Source of the DNA: Sapria himalayana
Lineage: Eukaryota; Streptophyta; Magnoliopsida; Malpighiales; Rafflesiaceae
Assembly (NCBI GenBank): GCA_029783825.1
Contig: JAREIK010002645.1
Span: 1,327,538 to 1,391,537 of the forward strand
Length of the DNA stretch: 64,000 bases
Direction: 5' to 3'
Shown here in pieces: positions 25,965-39,092 of the stretch; position 1 is the first letter of the stretch; each line of letters starts with the position of its first letter. A program made the translations under genes and the position numbers. Under the pieces are notes generated by a model that worked only from the letters and a program-made list of their open reading frames with translations, had not been told where the DNA came from and ran no database searches.

Positions 25965-26930
25965 GTAGTAATTATTCAGCTACTACATAGCTACTGCTTA
26001 GTAGCCATATTAATATGTTAGCTACTAAATAGTAGCTAAATCGTTGCTATTTAGCTGCTACCAACAATGTAGTGGCTATTTAGCTACTACATAGCTACTG
26101 CTTAGTAGCTACGATTTTGACTTGGTAATATTGTAGCTGTTAAATAGTAGATGTGTGGTAGCTATTTAGCTACTAACATCAATGTAGTAGTTATATAGTA
26201 ACTATTTAACGACCTAAACAAATGTAGTACCTTTATAGTAGCTCTTCAGCTTTTACATAGCTACTACATCGTAGCTAAATTAGTATGTTAGCTATTAAGT
26301 AGTAGCTATATAGTGGCTATTTAGCCACTACCAACAATGTAGTAGATATGCAGTTACTACATCGCTACTATTTAATAGCTATAGTTTTCACTTGTTAATG
26401 TTTTAGCTACTATATAGTAGCTATATATTAGCTATTTGGTGACTAACAACAACTCAATAGTTATATAGAAGCTATTTAGTAACTAAAACAATAGCAGCGA
26501 TGTAGTAGCTAAATAGCTACTACATAGCTGCTACGTAGTAGCAAAATTGGTATTTTTAGCTACTATTTAGTAGCTAAAAATAGCTATTTAGCTACCACCA
26601 ATAATGTAGTAGCTACGTAGCTACTATATAGCTACAATGTAGTAGCCAAGGTTTTGGGTTGGTAGTATTTAGCTTGTAAATAGTAGTTGTGTAGTAGCTA
26701 TTTAGCGACTAACATCAATTTAATAGCTATATAGCTACTTTTTTGCTACTACTATTAGTAGGTAACATTGGTGAAACCACTTTTGGCTACTACATAGTAG
26801 CTATTTAGTAGCTAAGCCTAACACCTGTTATACTAGAAGTTATTTAATAGCTATATAGTAGTTAAATATCTACAAATTTACAGTAGTAGCTATTTTTAGT
26901 AGCTATTTTTAGTAGCTATTTCAGGATTTT
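25965..26930. repeat. right subterminal array of TAGCTACTA motifs
   Basis: Almost 1 kb of TAGTAGCTA/TAGCTACTA units alternate with TATTTAGC and ACAATGTAGTAG phrases. Higher-order repeats of ~110-130 bp (CTACATAGCTACTGCTTAGTA and relatives) can be seen. It mirrors the left array but is longer. Confidence 0.85.
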
Positions 26931-26939
26931 CTAGTAGTG
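26922..26939 (-). repeat. CACTA right terminal inverted repeat
   Basis: On the minus strand it reads CACTACTAGAAAATCCTG. It is followed on the plus strand by ATA, the target duplication. Confidence 0.9.
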
Positions 26940-27285
26940 ATAACTTCACCAATATTGATATATTATTGGGGACAAGAAATTATAGTTGTTTCAACATTGA
27001 TCATTGAGGCACCTTCTAGCTCAATTGACTTCCAAAGACCTTTCCAAGCTCTAACAAACATTATAATTGCCTCATCCATCCCAAATATACCTAATGTCTT
27101 CGGTTGCATTACATTGTGATTCTATACAAACACTAGCACAACAAGTTAACTTCTTGTGCATTGCGATGTGCATTTGTAGGATAATCATCACACCAAAAAA
27201 GATATTGACATTACTACCCTCCAACTCAATGAATGTTTTTTATAATGGATGTGATGTTTCATGAATATTTGATGTACTTATTATT

Positions 27286-27432
27286 TGATTATGATTTTCA
27301 AGGGGAATTTCATAAATAAATTTATACTGAAATATGATTATGATTTTCAAGGGGAATGTCATAAATAAATTTATATTGAAATATGATTATGATTTTCAAG
27401 GGGAATGTCATAAATAAGTTTATACTGAAATA
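27286..27432 (+). repeat. three tandem copies of a 49-bp unit
   Basis: The unit begins TGATTATGATTTTCAAGGGG at 27286, 27335 and 27384, with a partial fourth from 27433. Copies differ at only a few positions. It sits just upstream of the copia E relic. Confidence 0.9.
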
Positions 27433-27439
27433 TGATTAT

Positions 27440-29960
27440 GATATCACTAAGAAGGATGATTTTGAACTAGTGAATCAGGATGTGAGTGAAATGGATATCA
27501 ATATTACAAAGTTGGAACCAAGTAGTAATGACCACCTAGAAATTGAAGAAGTGATATTGTAATAGAAGAGGAAAGATACATTACAACTAAACCATCACCA
27601 CCATTTAAATAATTGGGGCATGAAATTATCTTCACCAAAATGCCAAACTAATCATCATCTACTAAGTGTTTTTAATCTGAAACTTGAGTTGTTTATTAAA
27701 TGGTTACCACACCATCAAGATAGAGGTATTCCTAAACAACACATGAAATTGAATTGTCTAACAAATTTAGATATCCCATGAAATTGAATTGTTTAACAAA
27801 GTTATATATCTATCATTTACTGAGTTGAAGTAGTGTTAAAAATAGTATTTTTAAAGTGGAACTTAAGAGAAAATCATAATGTTATTCTTCTATAGTCGAA
27901 GCTTTCATTACTGAGGCTAGGCGAGAAATAGGTTTGGTACCAATGGAATAGTGAGAATAGCATAGTGAGTTCAATAAACAAAGTCTTAGTTGTTGAGCAT
28001 TATCACCATCAGAAGAAAGGACACATCAAAAAGTTGTATTATATTTTTTAAAAATTTTATAGTGGGATAGATAAACTAAAAAGGAGTTAGGTTAAAATGA
28101 TGATGTTCTTGCTTCTATAACTATGAAAAAATTTCCTTTGTTTTATGATAACATGCTGAATTTAACTATTGATGATTCTATCTCGATAATTGTTAGCATA
28201 TCCACAACCCATGAACAATAATAATATCATTGAAGTTGTTAGTATGTGTGATATTTTTCTTCAAGTTCTTGATGGTGTGATTCTTCTCCTTAAAAATGTC
28301 AAACACATTCTTGAAATTAGAAAGAACATTCACTCGACTAGCAAACTAGAGGATTATTATTATTTTGATTATTTTAGTGGTGATAAGTAAAAGCTAAGTA
28401 GGAGATTAATTATCATAACCATATACACTATAAATTCTAATATGTACTTGTTACATGCTAGGATTAAGATTCTATTTACATGGCTATCACTATGTTCCCT
28501 ACTAAATTATGGCATAAATTATTATCTCGCATGAAAATGAAGAGCATGTTAGAATTATCTCATCAATAATACTTACCTAAGCTTGTTGATCACCTGCATG
28601 GATACACCCATCTCATGGCTAGAAAGCAACATATGGTGACTTTTTAAAATTCATATTCTACTTCATGAAAAGAGTATCCGCTTTATTTGGTTCACTCAGA
28701 TTTAAGTTGTCTCATGAAAGTAAAACACTTAGGTGAGCCTTGATATATATTTTTCACATTCATAGATGATTACTTTAGAAATATATGAGCATGATATTTG
28801 AAGTACAAAGATTAGTATTAGCTATTTTTGAATAATTCTAAGCTTTTATTGAAATATGATCTAGAATAAAACTAAAGAACATTAGTATTATCAAAGGGGG
28901 TAGGTCAATTTGATGAATTATGTGCTTAATAAAAAACTTCTTATCAAAAGGGTCCTCCAATGATTTTCAAATTGAGTGAAATTGATAAAAGAATGAATAG
29001 AACCATATTGGAGATGAATTATGTGCTCTTTACATTATTGTCCATGAACTAAATATGTCAACTTCAGTCCTCCATTTTGATATCCCTAATAAGGTTTCGT
29101 CAGATAAAAAAGTATATTATGCTCATTTGCAAGTATTTGGGTGCAAGACTTTTATTCACATTCATAAAATGAAAGAATCCAACTTAATGTTAGGTCTCTT
29201 TGATGTTTGTTTTTGTTCCATATGGTAAGAATGAATTTTCATATAGGCTATATGATCTTATTGAAAGGGAGCTTATTAGAAGTAATATATAGGATTCTTC
29301 AAAAATTCTACTTAAATAATGCTTAAGTTAGTCAGTTATTCTATGTCTAAATATTTAAACTTTGCTCCAATCAAGGTCCTATACCACAAACGAAGAGTAG
29401 TTAGATTAAGTTTATAGTATGTCATGTTATGCACTCATCCTAAATTAAATTAAGTGATAGGCACAATGACCTGTTGCTTAAATAATTTTTTTGAGAGATA
29501 ATTAAAATGGTATAGAATCAATTTAGAGATATCTTCATGAGACTTCTAACTTGAAACTTTGCTTTGGGTATGTTAATCCTAAACTTGTGTGTTATATTGA
29601 CGCTAAAATGGTTGATGATTTAGGCTCAAAAGTTCTTGGTATTATCAATCACAAAATTAAATTCATTGAAGCATGCAAGCAATTGTTATAAATGAAAATA
29701 TTTTACCATCAAGCTTAGTATTATTTAGAATACCTATTATCTAAATTATGATAGTTAGAATTAATTGCATATAATTTAAAATTTATTGTTTATTCATGTT
29801 TCAAGCACATTGAGATAACATATTATTGAATTAGAAATGTAGTCAACACAAAAAACAACTCTTATTAAAAAAAATTACTTGATAATAATGATTATGATAT
29901 GATAACAAAGTCCTATCAAAGAAGAAGATTAATACCTACTTGAAATCAAAGGCTTAACCT
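27440..29960 (+). pseudogene. Ty1/copia element E relic lacking most reverse transcriptase
   Basis: On the plus strand, pre-integrase motifs appear at 28230-28350 (LDGVILLLKNVKHILEIRKN) and an integrase zinc-binding region at 28500-28620 (LWHKLLSRMKMKSM). A core and C-terminal integrase part follows at 28720-29200 (VFGCKTFIHIH). Then comes the end of reverse transcriptase plus RNase H at 29520-29960 (RYLHETSNLKLCFGY, then DNNDYDMITKS). The reverse transcriptase palm, including YVDD, is absent, which implies an internal deletion near 29,300-29,500. Stops and shifts abound. Confidence 0.7.
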
Positions 29961-30642
29961 TCCTATGTAGATGGAACATGATCAGGCAGATGGAGAAATT
30001 TTTAGGGTTTGCCTACCTATTACATATAATTGTTGGGCCAACATTTTTTCTCACGTTTATTTTTTTTGTTGGTTATATATATATATATATATTGAAAATT
30101 TATGTATTAAAAGAATTTGATAAGAAAGTATATCTAGAAAATCACATGATTTTTTTTTTTAAAAAATTCCTGTGTGTTGCACATAGCTTGGAGGAAAAAT
30201 TGTAAAAAGATATCTTGCTTGAAACCTTTGTGATTAAGATAATGATGGGCACTTCTTACATCTCTTTTTTACTCCATACATCATGCTTACCTAGGTGGGT
30301 GATTATTCTTTGAGAGATCACAATTTCCATGGTGTTTGGAATTTTTTACTCTCAAAACCGATCATTATACTATTTTTCTCCTTGGATACGTGCTTACTTG
30401 CATATTTGATGAATGTTGTAACTTTTCATGTACAATTGTAGCTTCTCGTGCAGTGATGATTTTGGCATTTTGATTGACATCATAAGTTGTAGTTTTATAT
30501 TGTTTTGCAAATAATGTTTGACACCTATTGTAGGTATGAGATTGTCTCTATTTTCTTGAAGTTCCTTATTCATGACACTCTTCTTCATGTTGTTAGGTAT
30601 GTATTTTTCATTGATGATATATGATTTATCGTGGTATTGAAC
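29961..30642. other. possible 3' LTR of copia E and unassigned DNA
   Basis: A plant-LTR-like start TGTTGGGCC lies near 30029, about 70 bp after the copia E coding end, so an LTR may begin there. No partner or end was identified. A (TA)n run lies at ~30075-30092. Confidence 0.3.
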
Positions 30643-31170
30643 TAGAGGTGCCAACCAGGTCGGGCGGCTCGAGCACATCCTATGGCACGGCGCGGTTCAG
30701 TCATGCTTGGTCCTAGACCGTGCTGCCCCGTGGAATAGCTCATGTCATGCCTCGTACTAGGCCAGGCACAACCCGCATGCCCAGCCTGATGTCACGGTCT
30801 AGCAGCCTAACCTAAGGACCCAATACCTGCTTCAGGTCAGGGTCAATACCCGTCAGGTGACCACCCAACGAGACGGATAATATTGAAAAAAAATCAGCTA
30901 CATAATTTGAATCTTATTTACATGGTCGATTACAATTGGTCAATCAAACAAGTTGGTTATCCATTGTGTTTTCATGCAACAGACCTCCGACTGGAATGAT
31001 CTGGCATTGCTCAGCACATCCATGCACTATATAGGCCAACTATACCGCGCCGAGTTGGCTAGTTGGTTCTCATGCCATGCTTTCCATGATGTGTTGTCCG
31101 GCACAGTGGCATGGTCATGCCACACTGAAACGAGTCATGCCAGTACAACATGACTCTTTTGACATTTTTA
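30643..31170. mobile_element. short non-autonomous hAT element (hAT-D type), 528 bp
   Basis: It starts TAGAGGTGCCAACC and ends TTTTGACATTTTTA. Flanks TATTGAAC (30635-30642) and TATCAAAC (31171-31178) match at 6 of 8 positions, as for a decayed 8-bp hAT target duplication. Both subterminal regions are GC-rich with repeated GGCACGG/CATGCC motifs around an AT-rich centre. No coding capacity. Confidence 0.6.
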
Positions 31171-32138
31171 TATCAAACCTCCATTCTTATTCAAAACGAT
31201 CACCATTAGATTTGTATAGCATTTTGATGCGATTGAATCAAGGTTTATAGTTTTTTTTATCACTTCTCATATTTTATCCAAACCTAATTCATATTATCCC
31301 TCGGCTCATATATGGCTCTCAGGGTCCCGAGATCGAATTAGGTAAGGTTCTCATCCCAACAGCATGATAGATCTAACTGAGATACATCCTGATTAGCATA
31401 TCCAGCACCCATGTGGATCAAACTCGTGATGCCAGGATAAGAGCATATACATCATCTTTACCAACCTAACTACCATGTTGTTGATAAGTCAGTATTTATA
31501 ATAATATAGTTAACTTGCTCATGAAATTTAGTAAAATCCACTATCATTCAAGAGAAACTAGTATTGCTTTTGTTGTGATGCACGTTAGCCCATGGTATGT
31601 GGCTCATTAACACATTTGGAAATCATTTGGCAGACAATTTTCATCGTGCATATTGGTTAATTGGAGATTTCATTGAGTTAGACAGTCACAATGCACGAAT
31701 ATGGACCTTGTTGTGTAATACGTTGCCATATTGATGACCCGAATGTTTAGTTAGCACTGATCAATCTAGTGTGCAGGTGGGCAGACTCTATAGTTCATAT
31801 TGTAGTAATGAGCGAGTGCACTGTGGGTGTGTGTGTGCTTTATACTGCTAGGGTTGGTAGGTTGCAATTATAAGGACAGAAAATCCTCCTTCTGTTGGTG
31901 ACAACTACGCACGTAACCCTCACGTCCAATGGATGTGGTGGCGGTAGGCCATGGGGTACCGAGACGAAAGACAAGACACAGCAGTACAGGCTGTATCCAG
32001 ATGGACATTTAATTTCACAGCATGGGACACTCTTTAACTCCATTTGAGCATTAATAAAGGACGGCACTCCACCATGGGAAGCAACTGCAATCCAACAGAA
32101 GAAGCAGGCAGGGAGTACATAGCTTAGCGTGCTTGAGG
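31171..32138 (+). promoter_or_regulatory. upstream region of the GASA gene
   Basis: This low-copy DNA lies between the short hAT and the GASA start codon. G+C rises towards the gene. No convincing TATA box was identified: ATTAATAAAG near 32050 is the nearest AT-rich candidate. No hormone-response element is claimed. Confidence 0.3.
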
Positions 32139-32555
32139 ATGAAGGTGCTGGCAGCCATTCTGGTGTTGTTTCACGTTTTCCTTTCTTCCTCTCTGCAACA
32201 GGCAGCGATGGCAGACACGGTTTCAATACCCCCGCTGCCCCTGCCGCCCCCGCCGCCCCCGCCGCCCCCAGCACCAGGTTGGTAGATCAGAGTACTTTTG
32301 AAGCCCATTTGGGCGTGCACCAGTTGCTGCAGCACAAAAATCATGTCTCTGCAATCATATTTTGCAGTTGTGAATTGCACGGATAGGTGCGATGGAAGGT
32401 GCAGCAAAGCGAGCGCGAGAGACGGGTGCATCAAGTACTGCAACATTTGCTGTGGGAAGTGCTCCTGCGTCCCGACAGGGACTTATGGGCACAAGGACGA
32501 GTGTCCCTGTTATAGGGACCTCAAAAACTCCAAGGGCGGGCCTAAGTGCCCTTGA
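32139..32555 (+). CDS. GASA/snakin family cysteine-rich secreted peptide, 108 aa, two exons
   Basis: Exon 1 is 32139-32277 and exon 2 32368-32555, joined across a 90-bp GT..AG intron (phase 1). The protein starts with a signal peptide ([18 protein letters not shown]..., about residues 1-25). A proline tract, [16 protein letters not shown] (31-46), follows, then the GASA domain. Twelve cysteines at 50, 54, 58, 67, 71, 74, 75, 78, 80, 92, 94 and 107 give the family spacing, with the motifs [31 protein letters not shown] and terminal KCP. GASA proteins are small secreted or wall-located peptides, often gibberellin-responsive, acting in growth and defence; that role is family knowledge. The start is the first ATG in frame with the signal peptide. 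A plant-type AATAAA lies at 32701, ~145 bp past the stop. It appears intact. Confidence 0.93.
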
Positions 32556-32807
32556 CTGGATCAAAAATTGCGCGATTTGTATGTATCATGAGTTCCTTTT
32601 GTAATCGAAGTTGCTCCGTTCTTCTTCTTTGTTCTCATATTCTCATTCCTAGCAATCAAATGTATGAATTACCAAGCACAAGTAGAACCCCATCATCATA
32701 AATAAATACACAGAGAACGAAAATGAAAATTTAAAACGCAGAAAAATGGCGGAGATTGGATTCCTTCATGGTCGAGAAGGCCATGGAAATGAAGAAGATG
32801 AAGATCT
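32556..32807. other. 252-bp intergenic gap between convergent genes
   Basis: This gap separates the stop codon of the GASA gene (+) from that of the PRISE-like gene (-). It must hold both 3' untranslated regions, so the two transcripts may overlap. AATAAA at 32701 is on the plus strand. Confidence 0.6.
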
Positions 32808-34107
<1,300 letters not shown>

Positions 34108-34387
34108 GGTTCTGCTTCTGTTGTTGAGCTTTAATGATTGACCACGCAGCGACAAATAATCTCCTGCTGCTTTTCACTGCCCGCCCACCCACTGCGCTTC
34201 CTTGGCAGAGACGACTACCGACATTTTAATTGAATCCAAATTGTTAGGTGATCGTATTTCTCAAAAATTATACTTCGCTATTCCAATTTAACACCAAAAT
34301 TATCTCATATCATGTTCTTGGTATGGTACGGTGGTGCAGACGAATCCAAGTTGAGCCCAGACAACTCTAGCTTGCTGGCATTTGAGT
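34108..34387 (-). promoter_or_regulatory. upstream region of the PRISE-like gene
   Basis: About 280 bp lie upstream of the start codon. A weak TATA-like GTATAAT (minus strand, near 34270) lies about 160 bp upstream. No other element is claimed. Confidence 0.25.
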
Positions 34388-34447
34388 AAGCCAGGCTGTG
34401 CTGGCCCAACGAAGAACAAGCCAGGCTGTGCTGGCCCAACGAAGAAC
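34388..34447. repeat. perfect 30-bp tandem duplication
   Basis: A unit starting AAGCCAGGCTGTGCTGGCCC occupies 34388-34417 and again 34418-34447. A third, partial copy (CAGGCCAG) follows. Confidence 0.9.
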
Positions 34448-34694
34448 AGGCCAGTCGGGCAGAGTCCATGCATAACAAGACAGTGTAGCAGAAAAGAAGC
34501 AAGTATTTCAAAAAAAAAAAAAAACAGAGACGAAGCAACTCGTCCGCAGTAAAATTTTGATATGATCCAGCGTTTCTCTGCAACTAAAACAAAGCAAAGA
34601 AAAAGGAACATCAGATCAGAGAGACCTATGAGAAAAGTGTAGGAGAACTAACTACCCACATGCTGTTCATAAATTTGAATCAGTGCTACATAAA

Positions 34695-34934
34695 CTAAGA
34701 TACAAGAGACTCTGGAGGGGGAGGGATGGCGCAAGAGAGATGTAAACTTTGCCACCGGGTGGAAGAAAGTGGAGCAATTCGAGTCACGAGATATATAATA
34801 AATGATAAGTATGCAACTGAGATACTGCATGCCAAAAAGCCCAGGAGAGGCCCTTTCACTTGAAATATAAAAAACTGAAACAAGAGATAGCCATTGATCA
34901 CCATAACCAGCATAGCCACGATCCATGCTGTTCT
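34695..34934 (-). pseudogene. NRAMP-like metal transporter, terminal exon only
   Basis: A minus-strand exon of 79 codons plus stop follows a clear acceptor (pyrimidine tract, then TTTGGCAG|AGAACAGC). Its product has TAWIVAMLVMVINGYLLF, then VKGPLLGFLAC and AYLSFIIYLVTR. These match the last two transmembrane segments of plant NRAMP divalent-metal transporters, as far as I can recall the family, which moves Fe, Mn and related ions. The family's usual aspartate after GYLL (GYLLxDFF) is glutamine here. The frame is undamaged. No other NRAMP exon was found up to the window end on the minus strand, so it is either an orphan fragment or the last exon of a gene with a very long, transposon-filled intron. 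Confidence 0.55.
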
Positions 34935-34959
34935 CTGCCAAATTTTGATGATTGCCAGC

Positions 34960-35515
34960 ACAATGAAGAAGAAGATGAAGCAAAAAACATCAAATTAAGG
35001 CACAGACAAAGAACAACAGACAGTGATGAGATCATTAACATGTTCATAGGATACAAAATTTTATGTGATGAAAACAAATTGGCTGTTTGTCCCGGCAACA
35101 GAAATAAATGTCAACTAAAAACTATGTTTGAAACCAATCAACATCACAAAATGTCTTTTTTTTTTTTGGGAGATTTGTGTTTTAATTCACCTAGCATTAA
35201 CTATTTGAAAAAAAAAACATCCTAATTTTTAATAATTAAAAAATATATACTAAATTCAAAAAATAATTAATTTTTGATACACTAAAATTTATTATTCAGA
35301 TTATACTTTCCTAAATATTAAAAAAAATACAATTTTTTGATTTAAAAACATAATATTTCAAATTAGAAAATATTTTTTTGAATTTTAATAATTACTTATA
35401 ATGGTTATAAACTACAAACATTAAACAATCATAAAAACTGACAATGACATCCACAATCATAAAAATTGACAAAGTCACCGGGTCACAAGAAATAAATCAA
35501 AAAGTAAGCAAAATA

Positions 35516-35559
<44 letters not shown>

Positions 35560-35594
35560 GTATATATGAGATTATATTCGTGTGTACGTGTGTA

Positions 35595-35634
<40 letters not shown>

Positions 35635-36785
35635 TACATAACTATTATAAATATATAAATATAATTACATATAATTACAAAAAAATATATGTAGATATCT
35701 AAACATATAAATAGACAAGTTTATACATACACACACACACATATAGATACACACACACATACATAATCTGTGTGTGTATACTGTAAGTTTTTATAATTGC
35801 GGATGTCACGAGCTTGAATCCATGTTTAATCACACCTAAAGAATAATTAAAATTCAAAAAAATAAATTTATGATTTCAAAATATACTTTATGACTTATTT
35901 TTTTTTATTCAAAAGGCATAATTGGATTAATAAATTTCAGTACACCAAAACTTAATTATTTTTGAATTTATTACTTTTTTTTTGAATTTAAAAAAGATAT
36001 AATCACCATTATGATAAAAAATATTGATGCATGTGATAAATTATATATTTTTAAAGATGAACAGATTGTTGGTAAGAATAAAAAAACACATACAAAATTT
36101 AATAGATTCCAATATACCCCTCTAGTACTACATCCTCTATAAGTAAAAAATTAAATACTAACAAATATAAAGTATGTAATTACTTCAATATAATAAATAT
36201 TAAAAAAAATTATATGAGGTATGAAAAATAGTCTAATATAAATATTATTAAAAAAAATAATTTTAAAACTAATAGTATTAGACATTTTATATTTTATGTA
36301 TCTTGAGGTTTAATTTATTTTTTTTCCCATTTATTATTTATTACGCTTTGTGTTAATTTTTTATTATTTGTGAGCACTCAACTTATGTGTTATCCCAAAC
36401 CATGTGTGTGTGTGTGTGTGTGTGACATTACTATCGGCGACATTGTAAAAACAATTCTACTCACCCAAAAACATCTATGACGTCTAATAACATCCGAATA
36501 ACAAGAAAAGCATAAAATATCCACTGCAAATAAGGATTTTACTATTAAAAATATGATATAACTATCGGCACCATCACATATTGCCAACGTATGTTGTTGT
36601 CAGTATTGCCTGAGTGTGCACAATCACATGTGCAACACAACGCTAGCACAACTTCAATGTAAATCATGCTTCGATATAATGTAAAAAACTGTGCTAGAGA
36701 ATTCTTGGGTAGGATTTTGGCAAAAAAATGAAAGATTAGTAAAATTTGATTAATGAAAAAAATAATGCAGAAAAAAATTTGCATG
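34960..36785. other. AT-rich DNA with microsatellites, no gene recognised
   Basis: Runs of (TG)n at 35527-35555, (TA)n at 35600-35630, CA-rich repeats at 35728-35760 and (TG)n at 36401-36423 break up very AT-rich sequence. No coding family was seen. Confidence 0.55.
35527..35630. repeat. (TG)n and (TA)n microsatellites
   Basis: A (TG)n run of about 29 bp is followed, after a short spacer, by a (TA)n run of about 31 bp. Confidence 0.9.
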
Positions 36786-39092
36786 TGACATTGATCAATA
36801 CACCAAAAAATATAATATATTAAATCTTAGAAAAACCTAAGTTAACAGCGAAATGTTTTTTGTTGGACCTAGTTCAAATTCAACTTTGTGGACTCCTTTC
36901 GTATACCACGATAATTTTGAAAGAAAATACATGGTTAAATATATTATGATTATGAGTCTTCTAATTAGATTTTTAGAGGATACTAAAATATTATAAGTTA
37001 AAAATAATTAATAATTAATAAATTTAGAAAATATAATTAAGTGATATCTGTAATATCAAATCTCACCACCAACTTTGTAAATTCAAAATAAAAATTTAAT
37101 AAAAAATTTTAAGAATTTTCTAACATACTTCATCCTCATGATGATCATGCCATAAATGAGTATATAATAAGAATCTTTATAAATATAATATTTAAAATAA
37201 AATATTTAATATTTATTTTGATAATATATCTAGTAACAAAATAACTATTAATATATTTGTTAAAATTATTAAAAATGAGTAATTATGTGAGATTTTTTAT
37301 ATTAGATATATGCATCATATTATTATCTTGATAGTACATGCGGGAATAAAAATTATTTCTCCAGCCTTGAAAAAAAATAAGAAATTCACTAAATTATTTA
37401 ACTCCTAATAGACAACTAGAGTTTAATAGTATCTTTTCGTCTACTGGCCTAAAAAAATTCCATATAGTTGAGTGACACAATTGGAATTATATATATCTTA
37501 TATTAGATTTATGTTTAGGTGATCAACACATGATATCAGATTACGTCAATAGTAAGAATGATAAATTTATTATTAATAATTTAATTAAGATACAAAAATT
37601 TCTTTTATGAAATTTCTAAAAATTTTTATGACATGACAAACATGTATTCGCATATGTATACCTTCACCACTTGCATTACACTTAGGTGTATATGCAATAT
37701 TAGAAGAAAATTTAATAAATATAGAAGTCACTCTATATTTAGTATTATGGGTGTTGAAATAAAAATTAAATATTTAAAATTTTAATTTTTCGTTCAACTC
37801 TATATAGTTTAGCTGAATATAGAGATCTTAGAGCTAAGGTGAAAATAATAAAAATTATTTTGACATATATTCACATGCATTAATCAATAACACCAACTTG
37901 AAAGTTTCATTAGATATTCACAAAAAATTAATTAACTTAATTACATATTATAACACTTAATAGAAATTCTAATAAGTCTGCTAGTACAAATATGAATACA
38001 ATATTCAGAGATGACTTCTCCATTTGATTAGCTAACAACAAACAACATGGTGATGCGTCAAATAGGAATGAATTTTCTCAGTACTTAAATATCAATTACT
38101 ACTTAATACGATCACTTGATAATAATAAGAATTTAGATATTTTACTATAGTAAAAATCATATAAATCTACTTATCTTATGCTATTTAAGAAAAACATGTA
38201 ATCTATTGACCTCTCTGATATCTAGCATAATATCAGAGTCTATTTTTTCTATAACAACAAATATTATTTCAGATAGAAAATTAAATACATAATCAGATAT
38301 CAAAGAGATACTTGCATGTATGAAAAAACTATAAAAATTCAAGATTGGACATTCAAAAAAAAGACAAAAAATAATGATGAAAGATGATTCATGAGGAATT
38401 ATGATCAGGAATATTGAGATCGCCACTAGCGATACCTTCAGATGCATACATGATGATCTGCATCTATATTCACAATATCATACCACATACACTAATTGAT
38501 AATTCATATCATTTTTAATTTATTTTTTATACAATTATAATGTAATAAAACTATATTATCATTACTTTTTGTTGTCATTTGCTTGTCATTTTGATGTATG
38601 CACTATGAATATATTATACTTATGATATTATAAATTGTGCTTCACTTCATCATATATTATAAATGTATAATATTTACTGTATATATCATATCCTACACTT
38701 ATTTATAAAATAAAATGAATCTTTTATTTGAGTTGAATGCTATTGCAAATGTGAAATGTCAAAAAAAAGTATTATACATTTCATTTTAATAAGTGAATTT
38801 TTTTAATATTAATTCAAAAAAATAAAATTTATAAAAATTTTAATTTTATTTGAATTTATAATTTTTACCTAAAATGACACAATATAGAATGAACCAGGAC
38901 GAACTAGCATGGTCCAACATGGCCAGGCACAACCTGACACTATTGCAGGCCAAATGGGTTGTGCTAGGCCTAATGTTTAGCTACTCTAAAACTGCCGTTG
39001 CCCAGTACAACATGGTGGCACAATACAGTGGGAAAGCTGTGTCACACTAAAAGTGACTTTACTAGTATACTACAACCCATTTAACACATCTA
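36786..39092 (+). mobile_element. hAT-B relic 1
   Basis: Sequence from CACCAAAAAATA onward parallels hAT-B copies at 45190 and 51830. A decayed transposase region runs over ~36900-38450: IN-type motifs near 37310 equal to CHxxNL, and a GATGACTTCTCCATTTGATTAGC block near 38010 shared with the other copies. The GC-rich right end finishes CCCATTTAACACATCTA, matching the right terminus of relics 2 and 3. The left terminus was not found. Frames are heavily broken. Confidence 0.6.

Larger units (their letters stand above)
19264..26939. mobile_element. complete CACTA (En/Spm) DNA transposon, 7,676 bp
   Basis: The left end reads CACTACAAGAAAAATTG and the right end, on the other strand, CACTACTAGAAAATCCTG. 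This is the canonical CACTA terminal inverted repeat, CACTACWAGAAAA. ATA flanks both ends (19261-19263 and 26940-26942), matching the 3-bp target duplication of the superfamily. Inside are two long subterminal arrays built on TAGCTACTA/TAGTAGCTA, a minus-strand transposase_24-type gene relic near the left end, an AT-rich foldback-like block, and a 178-bp tandem array. No TNP2-like (DDE transposase) coding was seen, so the copy is probably non-autonomous. Confidence 0.92.

Noticed and set aside
31840..32274. 144-residue minus-strand open frame over the GASA first exon
   Set aside because: It is antisense to the GASA gene; its Gly/Ala repeat is just the reverse of the CCG/CCC tract and it has no family motif.
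34860..35225. 121-residue plus-strand open frame
   Set aside because: Most of it is antisense to the NRAMP-like exon and its upstream intron; no motif.
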